A stretch of DNA of 64,000 nt, taken from positions 1-64,000 of the forward strand of contig NZ_QVAI01000009.1 of the NCBI RefSeq assembly GCF_003427025.1, read 5' to 3'. Each line of letters opens with the position of its first letter. Position 1 is the first letter of the stretch. The stretch comes from Jiangella endophytica (GTDB lineage Bacteria > Actinomycetota > Actinomycetes > Jiangellales > Jiangellaceae). The notes under the pieces were generated by a model. It ran no database searches. It was given only the letters and a program-made list of their open reading frames with translations, and was not told the DNA's origin. Below, piece by piece: positions 17,101 through 24,933 of this stretch. The position numbers and the translations under genes were made by a program.

Positions 17101-18355
17101 CTGCCACGGGTTCCGCGGCGGCTGGTCGCGGGCGCCAGAAGTCGGGCGTGTAGATCAGCGCCGCGGCCGCGCCACGTGCCTCGGCCGCGGCGGCCAGCCC
17201 GAACGCGTCACCGTCGTCGATCACCAGGACCGCCTTGTCGGTGACGTCGACGCCCTCGTAGTCCGCGGGCCGGCCCTCGCCGACGTCGACCACGGCCACC
17301 CGCAGCGGGTCGGCGGGCGCGGCCGCCGAGACCTCCGCACGCACGGCCCGCAGGTCCTGCTCGCCCGGTGCGACCATCCGTGCTCGCGGGACCCACACGC
17401 CGCTGGTGCTGGCGCCGACGGCCAGGGCACCGTCGGCGGCGGCCGGTGACTGCACCGAGTGCGCGCCCGGCCCGGCGTTACCGGCGGAGACCGTCACGAC
17501 GACTCCGGCCTCGACGGCGCTGCGGACGGCCGTCGAGAGCGGGTCCGTGCCGTCGCCGGGGCCGCTGAGGCTGAGGTTGACGACATCGGCGCGATGCGGG
17601 TTGTCCGGCGCGACGGCCGCGTCCAAGCCGGCGATGATGTCGGACAACTGGCCGTTGCCGCTGCTGTTCATCACCTTGTACGCGGTGAGCGTCGCACCCG
17701 GCGCCACCCCTCGGACGGCACCGTCGGCGGCCACGATGCCCGCGACGTGGGTGCCATGGCCGTTGTCGTCCATCGGGTCGGCATCGTCGTTCACCAGGTC
17801 GTAGCCGGCCACGACCTTGTGGTCCGGCCCGAAGCCGCCGCCGAGGTCCGGATGCGAGTAGTCGATGCCGCTGTCCAGGACCGCGACCGTGATGCCGGTC
17901 CCCGTGACAGCCCGGCCGTCGGGAGCGGTCGTGTCCCACGCCTCGGGTGCGCCGACCAGCGGCACGCTGTCCTCGAGCGCCAGCGCGTAGGACGCGTCCG
18001 GGTGCACGGCGCGGACGCCGTCGAGGCCGGCCAGCTCCTGGACCTGGTCCGCCGGCACGTCCACCACGAGGCCGCTGTATGCCGCGGTGAGCCGGTGGAC
18101 GACGTCCACGTCCAGGCCGGTCTCGTCGGCCTGACCGAGCACGGCATCCTGGGCCCGCAGCACCGTGACGCCGTACTCGCGGGCGCGATCGCGGGACCCG
18201 TCGGCGCGGACCACGGCCAGAGCCGGCGGAGCGGTCAGCTCCACGATCACCCGGGCGTTGCCGGTCGTCTGCTCGGGCGTCGCGGTGATCGGAACCGCCA
18301 GCGCCGCGACCAGCACGACAGCCGCTGCGAGGCTCGTTCGGGTCCACCGATTCAT
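14135..18355 (-). CDS. Secreted subtilase (S8) with PA domain and BNR/sortilin-like repeats
   Basis: A 1406-residue secreted protease. The signal peptide covers about residues 1-27. The S8 triad is Asp161 (AVLDSGIDYSHPDL), His200 (NGHGTHVAG) and Ser519 (GTSMAAPHVAG). A PA-domain insert lies between His and Ser (about 320-450, ALIYTPDFW region). A Fn3-like domain follows at about 560-690. The C-terminal half consists of repeated DGG.TW motifs (SSDGGATWERV, SEDGGGTWRKLDQG, SGDGGASWTSM), the BNR/VPS10-like pattern of a propeller. The start is the ATG with GGGAG 6 nt upstream; a longer frame has no ribosome site. Only 53 nt separate it from the next subtilase, so the two probably form one operon. 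Confidence 0.9.
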   Translation of the reverse strand: MNRWTRTSLAAAVVLVAALAVPITATPEQTTGNARVIVELTAPPALAVVRADGSRDRAREYGVTVLRAQDAVLGQADETGLDVDVVHRLTAAYSGLVVDVPADQVQELAGLDGVRAVHPDASYALALEDSVPLVGAPEAWDTTAPDGRAVTGTGITVAVLDSGIDYSHPDLGGGFGPDHKVVAGYDLVNDDADPMDDNGHGTHVAGIVAADGAVRGVAPGATLTAYKVMNSSGNGQLSDIIAGLDAAVAPDNPHRADVVNLSLSGPGDGTDPLSTAVRSAVEAGVVVTVSAGNAGPGAHSVQSPAAADGALAVGASTSGVWVPRARMVAPGEQDLRAVRAEVSAAAPADPLRVAVVDVGEGRPADYEGVDVTDKAVLVIDDGDAFGLAAAAEARGAAAALIYTPDFWRPRPAAAEPVAGAPTTDPAPSDEFTTGMTDDGRVGSLVALRIPGASAATLQSHLSEKVEIEITGGEGTDLLADFSSRGPTARFTAKPDLVAPGVEILSTLPGQRHGRASGTSMAAPHVAGAAALVRQRHPDWTPAQVGAALAGTARPLRDDAGPLAQGAGRLDVSRAVDAEVLATPTTLSFGLADLDAAAQRQLTGTARLTLENLGTQTTPLGLTATVTDGAGTVTVEPAELSLTPGGTGAVTVRLTADRTTADTDVSGWVEIEGHGRVPFLLSARHLTVHVTPDPVPVGAQTSLYVSSPAPLASPPVLEVTCPGLEPRRPELAPHGTGSWHATMTVADAGRCDATVTGTATSEYGAAGLTGAAAFEVAAPVTGRTGVSTWQQIGPSAEAGWLAFDAGRDRRRTAVVPLGSPSVFVTEDRMRTWRELRTMPMSGGSAADVEVDPRGSGAMYVAMNGGAADPSYEGRIVHTADGGGSWRVLPGWDRHIDELALDPTGRALVVSGGGMVRITHDDGATWAELPSIGANPRDLHWIGPDVYAATNSGLVVIRDALGPAPSRSEVVYRPGVLGWAGRVAGDTESIFVTAYPSAWVYASHDGGATFQLVLQSTGSSFQALDLVGDTLYGISGTGTWVGRDRGARWEQWGDPMPPSVEFDIGGWPGTGGDLYVASSGAGIYRAGAPGEFERVGIPAARVYDLAIAQDATGPVLVAGTYRDTFRTPLTGGDSIRPADLEWESGGEGLFGVAAEYVAVSSTDPSVVYKVSKDPVLTFSIQRSSDGGATWERVSQPSEFPHSLLVHPADPDRVYAGYSSLTGAGLVVSEDGGGTWRKLDQGRVFRALAGDPADPQRIWAGDHEGLYRSDDGGVTFERLADVPVTAIAADPDEPGHLTVGGRTLYTSADGGETLVPADTPGLDMWVTDLLYEPGPGRRVFASAGSFYDEFGVVESGRGVLVSGDGGASWTSMSAGLSNSNVTSLALDQGRRHLYAGTFGGSVHRIKLPN

Positions 18356-18526
18356 GTCTGCTCCCGAGGTGGTGACCATCGATCGCCCACGACAGGCTGG
18401 GGGCGGCGGCCACGAGACTATGGCGCGCGACGGCCGGTGGCGTGGCCGGAGAATGCCAATGACACGAAGTGGTCATCGCGCCCGCCCGGGGCCGGTGCCT
18501 GGCTGTGCCGGGCCCAGGGCGGCGAT

Positions 18527-18555
18527 TTGCACGGCGCCCAGACCTGACGTAGGTT
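18527..18555 (+). promoter_or_regulatory. Candidate promoter of the lacI-type gene
   Basis: TTGCAC at 18527-18532 and TAGGTT at 18550-18555 are 17 nt apart. The predicted transcription start (about 18562) would place the LacI operator right at the beginning of the transcript, consistent with autorepression. The -10 box is weak. Confidence 0.4.
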
Positions 18556-18565
18556 CGGCGGCTAC

Positions 18566-18582
18566 CGAAGCGAAACGCTTCG
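18566..18582. promoter_or_regulatory. LacI-family operator upstream of the regulator gene
   Basis: A perfect inverted repeat with 7-bp arms, CGAAGCG-AAA-CGCTTCG. It contains the 12-mer CGAAACGCTTCG, which recurs before the beta-galactosidase gene at 19695-19706. LacI-family proteins typically bind such CG-centred GAAACG/CGCTTC half-sites. Identical cores before both genes make a specific regulator site very likely. Confidence 0.75.
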
Positions 18583-18618
18583 ATAGTGTGCGCCGAACGT
18601 TCGACGACGGAGTCCGAC

Positions 18619-19650
18619 ATGGCATCGATCCACGACGTGGCCCAGGCGGCCGGCGTGTCGATCAGTACCGTGTCCTACGCGCTGAGCGGCAAGCGCCCGG
18701 TCGCCGAGGCGACCCGGTCGCGCATCGCGGCGATCGCCGACGAGCTCGGATACCAGCCGAACGCCGGCGCTCGGATGCTCGCCGGACGGCGGACCCAGCT
18801 GCTCGCCCTCACCGCGCCGCTGCACGCGGAGACCTCGACGCCGGCGCACATGGCGTTCGTCCTCGCCGTCGTCACGGCCGCGCGCCGCTACGACTACGAC
18901 GTCGTCCTGCTCACCGAGGAGGAGGCCACCGGTGGCCTCAGGCGGGTCACGTCGACGAAGCTGGTCGACGGCATCATCGTGCTCGACGTCGCCGTCGACG
19001 ACCGCCGGGTGGGGCTCGTGCGCGACCTCAGCATCCCGGCCGTCCTGGTCGGCGTTCCGGGTGACACCGACGGTCTCGTCTGTGTCGACCTCGACTTCGA
19101 GGCCGCGGCGCGGCTCGCCGTCGACAGCCTCGCCGACGAGGGCCACACGTCGATCGCGCTGATCGGCGATCCGCATGGCATCTACGAGCGTGGCTCCAAC
19201 TTCCCGCGCCGCTTCCGCGACGCTTTCGCGGCGCGAGCCGCCGAACGCGGGATCACCTCGACCTTCGCGGAGTCGTCGCGCAACCTGGTCGAGCTGCGTG
19301 CTGTCGTCGACGCCGCCCTCGCCGCCGTGCCGCGCCCGACCGGCCTGGTCATGCAGTGCGCCGAGACCATCCAGCTGGCGGTCATGGAGCACCTGGCCGG
19401 GACCGGCCTGAGCATCCCTGCCGACCTCTCGGTCATCTCGGCCGCCTCGACCTTCGACACGTCGAAGTTCTCGCCCCCGCTCGACGTCATCCCGCTGGTG
19501 CCGGCCGAGTCCTGCGACCGTGCCGTCGACCTGATGATGCGCGCCCTGGACCACCCGCTCGATCCGGCCGTGGAACTCCTCGAGCCGGCCTACCACTCCC
19601 ACGGCTCCGTCGGCCGGCCGCAGATCGCGGCCGCGCCCGCGGCACCGTAG
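18619..19650 (+). CDS. LacI-family transcriptional repressor
   Basis: A 343-residue repressor. The N-terminal LacI helix-turn-helix is clear (ASIHDVAQAAGVSISTVSYA), with the hinge helix AGARMLAGRRTQ following. Residues about 60-340 form the sugar-binding periplasmic-type domain (VDGIIVLDVAVDDRR; DFEAAARLAVDSLADEGHTS; LSVISAASTFD). GGAG lies 6 nt before the ATG; a longer frame from GTG 18586 lacks a ribosome site and would overlap the operator region. It should repress itself and the glycoside-hydrolase/ABC genes downstream until an imported sugar binds. Confidence 0.92.
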   Translation: MASIHDVAQAAGVSISTVSYALSGKRPVAEATRSRIAAIADELGYQPNAGARMLAGRRTQLLALTAPLHAETSTPAHMAFVLAVVTAARRYDYDVVLLTEEEATGGLRRVTSTKLVDGIIVLDVAVDDRRVGLVRDLSIPAVLVGVPGDTDGLVCVDLDFEAAARLAVDSLADEGHTSIALIGDPHGIYERGSNFPRRFRDAFAARAAERGITSTFAESSRNLVELRAVVDAALAAVPRPTGLVMQCAETIQLAVMEHLAGTGLSIPADLSVISAASTFDTSKFSPPLDVIPLVPAESCDRAVDLMMRALDHPLDPAVELLEPAYHSHGSVGRPQIAAAPAAP

Positions 19651-19694
19651 AACCCTCGCCCGCCCACCCCCGCAGAGAGACGCAGCGCCATGAT

Positions 19695-19706
19695 CGAAAC
19701 GCTTCG
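19695..19706. promoter_or_regulatory. LacI-family operator upstream of the GH42 gene
   Basis: CGAAACGCTTCG, identical to the core of the site at 18566-18582, lies in the 79-nt gap between the repressor gene and the beta-galactosidase gene. It implies a second, separately controlled promoter for the sugar operon or a roadblock within it. Confidence 0.7.
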
Positions 19707-19729
19707 ACGTACCTCGGCCCCGGAGGTCC

Positions 19730-21781
19730 ATGGTGCCCGATGAGCTGAGCGCGCGCCGGCTGGCCCGCTGGACCGGCCGCCTCGCCTACGGCGGCGACTA
19801 CAACCCGGAACAGTGGCCGGAGGAGGTCTGGCACGAGGACGTGGCGCTGATGCGCACGGCCGGCGTCGACACCGCCACCATCGGCGTCTTCTCCTGGTCG
19901 ATGCTCGAGCCGGAGGAGGGCGTCCACGAGTTCGGCTGGCTCGACCGGGTGATGGACCTGCTGCACGACAACGACATCAAGGCCGTCCTCGCCACCCCGA
20001 CCGCCGCTCCGCCGCCGTGGTTCACGCTGGCGCACCCCGAGGCGCTGCCCATCACCCCGACCGGCGTCCGGCTCATCCACGGCAGCCGCGACACCTACAA
20101 CCCCGCCGCGCCCGCCTACCGCGCAGCCGCCCGGCGCATCACCCGCGCGCTCGCCGAACGCTACGCCGACCACCCCGCGCTGGCCCTGTGGCACGTCCAC
20201 AACGAGTACGGGACCGTCTCCTACGGGCCGGTGACCGACGAGGCGTTCCGGGCCTGGCTCACGCGGCGCTACGGCGACCTCGGCGCCTTGAACCGGACGT
20301 GGAACACGGCGTTCTGGTCGCAGCGCTACGGCCGGTGGGAGGAGATCTTCGCGCCGCAGGCCACGCAGTACCTGCCGAACCCGGCGCACGTGCTCGACTT
20401 CAAGCGGTTCAGCGCCGACCTGCTGACCGGCTGCCTCGACGACCAGCTCGCGATCCTGCGCGAGGTGACGCCGGGCGTTCCCGTCACCACCAACTTCATG
20501 CTGCCCACCTGGAACCACTACGACCAGTGGGCGTTCGCCCGGCGCGTCGACCAGGTCTCGATCGATCACTACCTCGACGACCGCGGGCCGGCGGGGGAGA
20601 CCCACGTCGCGTTCGGCGCCGACCTCGCCCGCAGCTTCAACGCCGGCCGGCCGTGGTTGCTCATGGAGCAGGCCACCACCCTGGTCTACGACTACGCCGG
20701 CGGCCGCATGCATCCGAAGGAGCCGGGCCGCATGCGCCGCAACACCCTGCAGTACCTGGCCCGCGGCGCCACCGGCTCGCTGTTCTTCCAATGGCGTTCC
20801 CCGCAGGTCGGTGCGGAGTTCTTCCACTCCGCGATGGTGCCGCACGCCGGCCCCGACACCCGGATCTTCCGGGAGGTCACCGAGCTGGGCGCGGACCTGC
20901 TCCGGCTGGCCGAGCTGGCCGAGCCGCCGGACATCGGGCCCGTCAACGACCACCGGGTCGCCATCGTGTGGCAACCCGACGCCTGGTGGGCCGCCGACAC
21001 CCGGGCGATGCCCTCGTCCGACATCGGCTTCCTCGACGCCGTCCGGCGCGCGCACACGGCGCTGTGGAACCTCGGCGTCAACACCGACGTCGTCGACCCC
21101 GACGGCGACCTCGCCCGCTACGACCTCGTGCTCGTGCCGAGCATGCTGGCGGTCAGCGACGATCAGGCCGGTGCGTTCGACGCGTACGTCCGCGCCGGCG
21201 GGCACCTCGTCGTCTGGCACTTCGCCGGCAGCACCGACGAGCACCTGCGGGTCCGCCCCGGCGGTTACTCCGGCGCCTTCGCGCCCACCCTGGGCGTGCG
21301 GGTCGAGGAGCACGTCCCGCTCGCGCCGGACGACACGGTCGCCCTCGACGACGGCAGCACCGCCGGAGCCTGGACCGAACTCGTCCATCTCGCCGGTGCG
21401 CAGAGCGTCGCCGGCTACGGCGCCGGCACGCATCTGGTGATCCCGCCGGGAGCGCCGGCGATCACCCGGCACCGCCGCGGCGCCGGCGTCGCGCACTACC
21501 TGTCGACCCGGCTGGCCCCGGACGCACTCGAACGCCACCTCGACCGGATCCGGTCCGAGGCCGGGGTGTCCCGCGCCCACGAGGCGGCCGGGCACGGCCT
21601 CGAGGTGGTCCGCCGCCGCGCCGCGGACCGCGACTACCTCTTCGTCCTCAACCACACGTCCGAGACGCGCACGCTCGTCCTCACCGGGACGGACCTGCTG
21701 ACCGGACGCGAGTTCGACGGCCCGGTCGAGCTGGCGGCCGGTGCCGCCGTCGTCGTCCGCGAGACCGGCAGCACCCCCTGA
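19730..21781 (+). CDS. GH42 beta-galactosidase
   Basis: A 683-residue glycoside hydrolase of family 42 that releases terminal beta-galactose. The TIM barrel starts with GGDYNPEQWPEEVW, the family hallmark. The acid/base is Glu159 in WHVHNEYG, and the probable nucleophile is Glu313 in LLMEQATT. A trimerisation/Rossmann-like domain (about 400-610) and a small beta domain follow, giving the normal family length. There is no signal peptide, so it is cytosolic. GGAGG sits upstream; GTG 19733 has better spacing than ATG 19730, so the first residue is uncertain. Preceded by a LacI operator and followed by the importer genes. Confidence 0.93.
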   Translation: MVPDELSARRLARWTGRLAYGGDYNPEQWPEEVWHEDVALMRTAGVDTATIGVFSWSMLEPEEGVHEFGWLDRVMDLLHDNDIKAVLATPTAAPPPWFTLAHPEALPITPTGVRLIHGSRDTYNPAAPAYRAAARRITRALAERYADHPALALWHVHNEYGTVSYGPVTDEAFRAWLTRRYGDLGALNRTWNTAFWSQRYGRWEEIFAPQATQYLPNPAHVLDFKRFSADLLTGCLDDQLAILREVTPGVPVTTNFMLPTWNHYDQWAFARRVDQVSIDHYLDDRGPAGETHVAFGADLARSFNAGRPWLLMEQATTLVYDYAGGRMHPKEPGRMRRNTLQYLARGATGSLFFQWRSPQVGAEFFHSAMVPHAGPDTRIFREVTELGADLLRLAELAEPPDIGPVNDHRVAIVWQPDAWWAADTRAMPSSDIGFLDAVRRAHTALWNLGVNTDVVDPDGDLARYDLVLVPSMLAVSDDQAGAFDAYVRAGGHLVVWHFAGSTDEHLRVRPGGYSGAFAPTLGVRVEEHVPLAPDDTVALDDGSTAGAWTELVHLAGAQSVAGYGAGTHLVIPPGAPAITRHRRGAGVAHYLSTRLAPDALERHLDRIRSEAGVSRAHEAAGHGLEVVRRRAADRDYLFVLNHTSETRTLVLTGTDLLTGREFDGPVELAAGAAVVVRETGSTP

Positions 21782-21846
21782 CCGAGCGGGCGACCGCCCC
21801 GCCGAGCGCCACCCCCCGGGTGGAGCACCAGAAAGGAGTGCCGACG

Positions 21847-23148
21847 ATGGCACGGAAGTTGAAGAGCAGGCTCACGACCGCGCTCGCCTTGGCAACCGGC
21901 CCGGTGCTGTTCCTGGCCGCCTGTGGCGGCGGGGACGACGACTCCGGCGCGGCGGCGAACGAGGGTCCGGTCACCATCGAGTTCTGGGGCTGGGTCCCCG
22001 GCCTGGAGGAGGCCGTGGCCCAGTGGAACGAGGAGAACCCGGACGTCCAGGTCGAGTTCTTCCGGATGACCGGTGACGACGGCGACAAGATCCCGGCCGC
22101 GATCGACGCCGGCACCGCCCCCGACGTCGTGCAGATGTCGGTGCACTCCATCCCGGGTCACATCGTCAACAACCGGCTCACCGAGCTGACGGACATCGCC
22201 GGCGACTGGGAGGACCGCTTCACGCCGAGCTCCTGGGGCTCCGTGGTGTTCGACGGCGCGCTGTACGCGATCCCGCAGGACTCCGGGCCGACCGGGCTGA
22301 TGTACCGCACGGACATCTTCGCCCAGCACGGCGTCGAGGTTCCCACGACCTGGACGGAGTTCGTCGAGGCCGGCCGGGCGCTCAAGGCCGCCGACCCCGC
22401 CCTCACGATCGCGCAGTTCTCACCCAACGAGACCGGCTTCTGGATCCAGAGCGTCTGGCAGAACGGCGGCAGCTGGAACGGCATCGACGGTGACGCGTGG
22501 ACGGTGAACGTCGCCGACGAGCACAGCCTCGAGGTGGCCGAGGTGTGGCAGACCCTGCTCGACGAGGAACTGGTCACCACCGTCGAGATGTGGACGCCCG
22601 AGTACTGGGCGGCGATCAACGCCGGCACCATCGCCACGGTCAACTACGCCGCGTGGTTCCCGGTCCTGCTGGAGGAGAGCGCCGGCGCCACGGCCGGCAA
22701 CTGGGCGGTCGCACCGAGCCCGACGTTCGACGGCGAGGAGTCGGCCGGCGACACCGGCGGCAGCGTCAACGTCATCCCGGCCGGCACCGAGCACGTCGAG
22801 CAGGCCGCGGCCTTCGTCGAGTGGCTCAACACCAGCGACGAAGGGCTGGAGCACCTGATCAACGGTGGCATCTTCCCGTCCGCGGTGGCCGGTCTGGAGC
22901 ACGAGGCGCTGATGGTCGAGGAGCCGTTCTTCGGCGGCCAGGTCATCAACGAGGTCTTCGCCGACGCCGCCCTCCAGGTGCCGGCCACCTGGGTCGACGG
23001 CCCGACGTTCGAGCTCACCCAGAACGCCCTCAAGGACGAGTTCGCCCAGGTGGCGAACGGCCGCAAGACGTTCGCCCAGGCGCTGGCCGACCTGGAGAGC
23101 CGGACCGTGGCCGACCTCACCGGCATGGGCCTGAGCGTCAGCGAATGA
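21847..23148 (+). CDS. Sugar ABC transporter substrate-binding lipoprotein
   Basis: A 433-residue extracellular binding protein of the carbohydrate-uptake (family 1, MalE-like) type. The signal peptide ends in lipobox LAAC with Cys26. The mature part starts with VTIEFWGWVPGLEEAVAQW and contains the typical AAIDAGTAPDVVQM and GLMYRTDIFAQHG segments. AAGGAG is 8 nt before the ATG. It is followed directly by two permease genes (ATGA overlap). Given the neighbouring enzymes it probably binds a branched plant oligosaccharide. No ATPase gene is present; the general multiple-sugar ATPase MsiK would supply energy, as is usual in actinomycetes. Confidence 0.92.
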   Translation: MARKLKSRLTTALALATGPVLFLAACGGGDDDSGAAANEGPVTIEFWGWVPGLEEAVAQWNEENPDVQVEFFRMTGDDGDKIPAAIDAGTAPDVVQMSVHSIPGHIVNNRLTELTDIAGDWEDRFTPSSWGSVVFDGALYAIPQDSGPTGLMYRTDIFAQHGVEVPTTWTEFVEAGRALKAADPALTIAQFSPNETGFWIQSVWQNGGSWNGIDGDAWTVNVADEHSLEVAEVWQTLLDEELVTTVEMWTPEYWAAINAGTIATVNYAAWFPVLLEESAGATAGNWAVAPSPTFDGEESAGDTGGSVNVIPAGTEHVEQAAAFVEWLNTSDEGLEHLINGGIFPSAVAGLEHEALMVEEPFFGGQVINEVFADAALQVPATWVDGPTFELTQNALKDEFAQVANGRKTFAQALADLESRTVADLTGMGLSVSE

Positions 23149-24086
23149 GCACCGGCACCTCCGTTCGACCGGCCGGATCCCGCCGCGCCCTGCGCAGCGG
23201 CGGGATCCGCTGGGCGCCGTACGTCTTCCTCACGCCGTTCGTCCTGCTGTTCCTGGTCTTCCTCGTCGCGCCGATCGTGACCGCGCTGTACACCAGCTTC
23301 TTCGCGGTCGAGCGCAGCGGACTGGGGTTCGGCAACGCGAACGAGAGCGTCTTCGTCGGGTTCGACAACTACGTCCGGGCGCTGTCCGACAGCGGGTTCG
23401 TCTCCAGCTTCGGGCGGGTGCTGCTCTTCGGTGTCGTGCAGGTGCCGGTGATGCTGGCGCTGTCGATCGCGCTCGCGCTGGTCTTCGACTCCGCGGTCGT
23501 GCGGTGGAAGCGCTTCTTCCAGCTCAGCGTCTTCATCCCGTACGCCGTCCCGGCGGTCGTGGCCACGCTGCTCTGGGGGTTCCTGTACCAGCCGCGGGTG
23601 AGCCCGATCGTCGAACTGCTGGAGTCCCTCGGGGTGAGCGCGAACTTCCTCGCGCCGGGCACGGTGCTGTGGTCGATCGCCAACGTGACGATCTGGTCGG
23701 TCACCGGCGTCAACATGATCATCATCTTCGCCGCGCTGCAGACCGTTCCCCGCGACATGTACGAGGCGGCCCGGCTCGACGGCGCCGGTGAGCTGCGGAT
23801 GGCGCTGCAGATCAAGCTGCCGATGGTACTCCCGGCGATCTTCCTGACGACGCTCTTCTCGATCATCGGGACGCTGCAGCTGTTCAACGAGCCGATGACG
23901 CTGCGCTCGATCACCTCCAACGTGACCGGCGACTACACGCCGAACATGTCGGTCTTCACGGCCACGACGCTGGGCGGCAACATCAACCTCGGCTCGGCGA
24001 TGGCGATCATCCTCGGCCTGGTGACGTTCGGGTTGTCGATCCTCGTCTCGGTCGTGTCCAACCGCAGGAGAGGGGCGACCCGATGA
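23145..24086 (+). CDS. Sugar ABC transporter permease (MalF-like)
   Basis: A 313-residue inner-membrane permease with about six transmembrane segments, starting with an Arg-rich cytoplasmic tail and the helix YVFLTPFVLLFLVFLVAPIV. The EAA loop, YEAARLDGAGELRMALQIKLP, lies at about residues 205-225 and docks with the shared ATPase. The ATG overlaps the stop of the binding-protein gene and the stop overlaps the next permease start, so the three genes are translated together. Confidence 0.92.
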   Translation: MSTGTSVRPAGSRRALRSGGIRWAPYVFLTPFVLLFLVFLVAPIVTALYTSFFAVERSGLGFGNANESVFVGFDNYVRALSDSGFVSSFGRVLLFGVVQVPVMLALSIALALVFDSAVVRWKRFFQLSVFIPYAVPAVVATLLWGFLYQPRVSPIVELLESLGVSANFLAPGTVLWSIANVTIWSVTGVNMIIIFAALQTVPRDMYEAARLDGAGELRMALQIKLPMVLPAIFLTTLFSIIGTLQLFNEPMTLRSITSNVTGDYTPNMSVFTATTLGGNINLGSAMAIILGLVTFGLSILVSVVSNRRRGATR

Positions 24087-24928
24087 CCGGGCCGAGCCGC
24101 CGCGCCCGCCTGCTCGGCTGGCTGTTCATGATCGCCGTCGGGCTCTACTTCCTGGCGCCGGTGTACTGGCTGATCGTGGCTTCGACGAAGTCGACCAGCG
24201 ACCTGTTCTCCACGCCGGGGTTCTGGTTCGCCGACTTCAACCTCTGGCAGAACCTCGTCGACCTGAGCCAGCGGGACGGCGGCATCTTCTGGCGGTGGAT
24301 GCTCAACTCGGTGATCTACTCCGGCCTCGGCAGCGTGCTGATGACGTTCATCAGCGTGATCTCCGGCTACGCGCTCGCGATGTACGAGTTCCGTGGCCGC
24401 CGGATCGTGCTGGCCGCCGTCATCGGCAGCATGCTCGTGCCGCAGACGGTGCTGGCCCAGCCGACCTACACCCTGCTGGTCGAGATCGGCCTGAGCAACA
24501 CCATGCTGGGGGTCCTGCTGCCCAGCCTGGTCTACCCGTTCGGGGTGATGCTGGGTTTCGTCTACGCCAGGTCCAGCGTGCCGCCGGAGCTGCTGGAGGC
24601 GGCTCGGATGGACGGCGCCAGCGAATGGCGGGCGTTCTTCTCCATCGCCCTCAAGCTGCTCAGCCCCGGCTCGGTGACGATCCTGCTGTTCGCGTTCATC
24701 GGCAGCTGGAACAACTTCATGCTGCCGCTGCTGGTGCTCAGCGATCCGCGGCTGCAGCCGGTGACCGTGGGGCTGTCCGGCTGGAGCCAGGCCGCCATCA
24801 CCATCCCCGGCCTGCAGACCCTGGTGATCGTCGGCGCACTGGTCTCGATCGTGCCGATCGTCGTCGTCTTCGTGTCGCTGCAGCGCTACTGGCGCTCGGG
24901 ACTGGCCGCCGGCGGATTGAAGCTCTGA
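24083..24928 (+). CDS. Sugar ABC transporter permease (MalG-like)
   Basis: A 281-residue inner-membrane permease, the partner of the protein encoded just upstream. It has about six hydrophobic helices and an EAA loop (LLEAARMDGASEWRAFFSI). The conserved C-terminal VSLQRYWRSGLAAGGLK matches the carbohydrate CUT1 group. ATGA overlap with the preceding gene and GGAG upstream support the start. Only 5 nt separate it from the GH95 gene. Confidence 0.92.
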   Translation: MTGPSRRARLLGWLFMIAVGLYFLAPVYWLIVASTKSTSDLFSTPGFWFADFNLWQNLVDLSQRDGGIFWRWMLNSVIYSGLGSVLMTFISVISGYALAMYEFRGRRIVLAAVIGSMLVPQTVLAQPTYTLLVEIGLSNTMLGVLLPSLVYPFGVMLGFVYARSSVPPELLEAARMDGASEWRAFFSIALKLLSPGSVTILLFAFIGSWNNFMLPLLVLSDPRLQPVTVGLSGWSQAAITIPGLQTLVIVGALVSIVPIVVVFVSLQRYWRSGLAAGGLKL

Positions 24929-24933
24929 CCCGC

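Noticed and set aside
19690-19743. A 17-codon frame overlapping the second LacI operator and the GH42 start.
   Set aside because: Its apparent coding comes from the operator sequence itself, and it lacks a clear ribosome site. A chance frame is more likely than a leader peptide.
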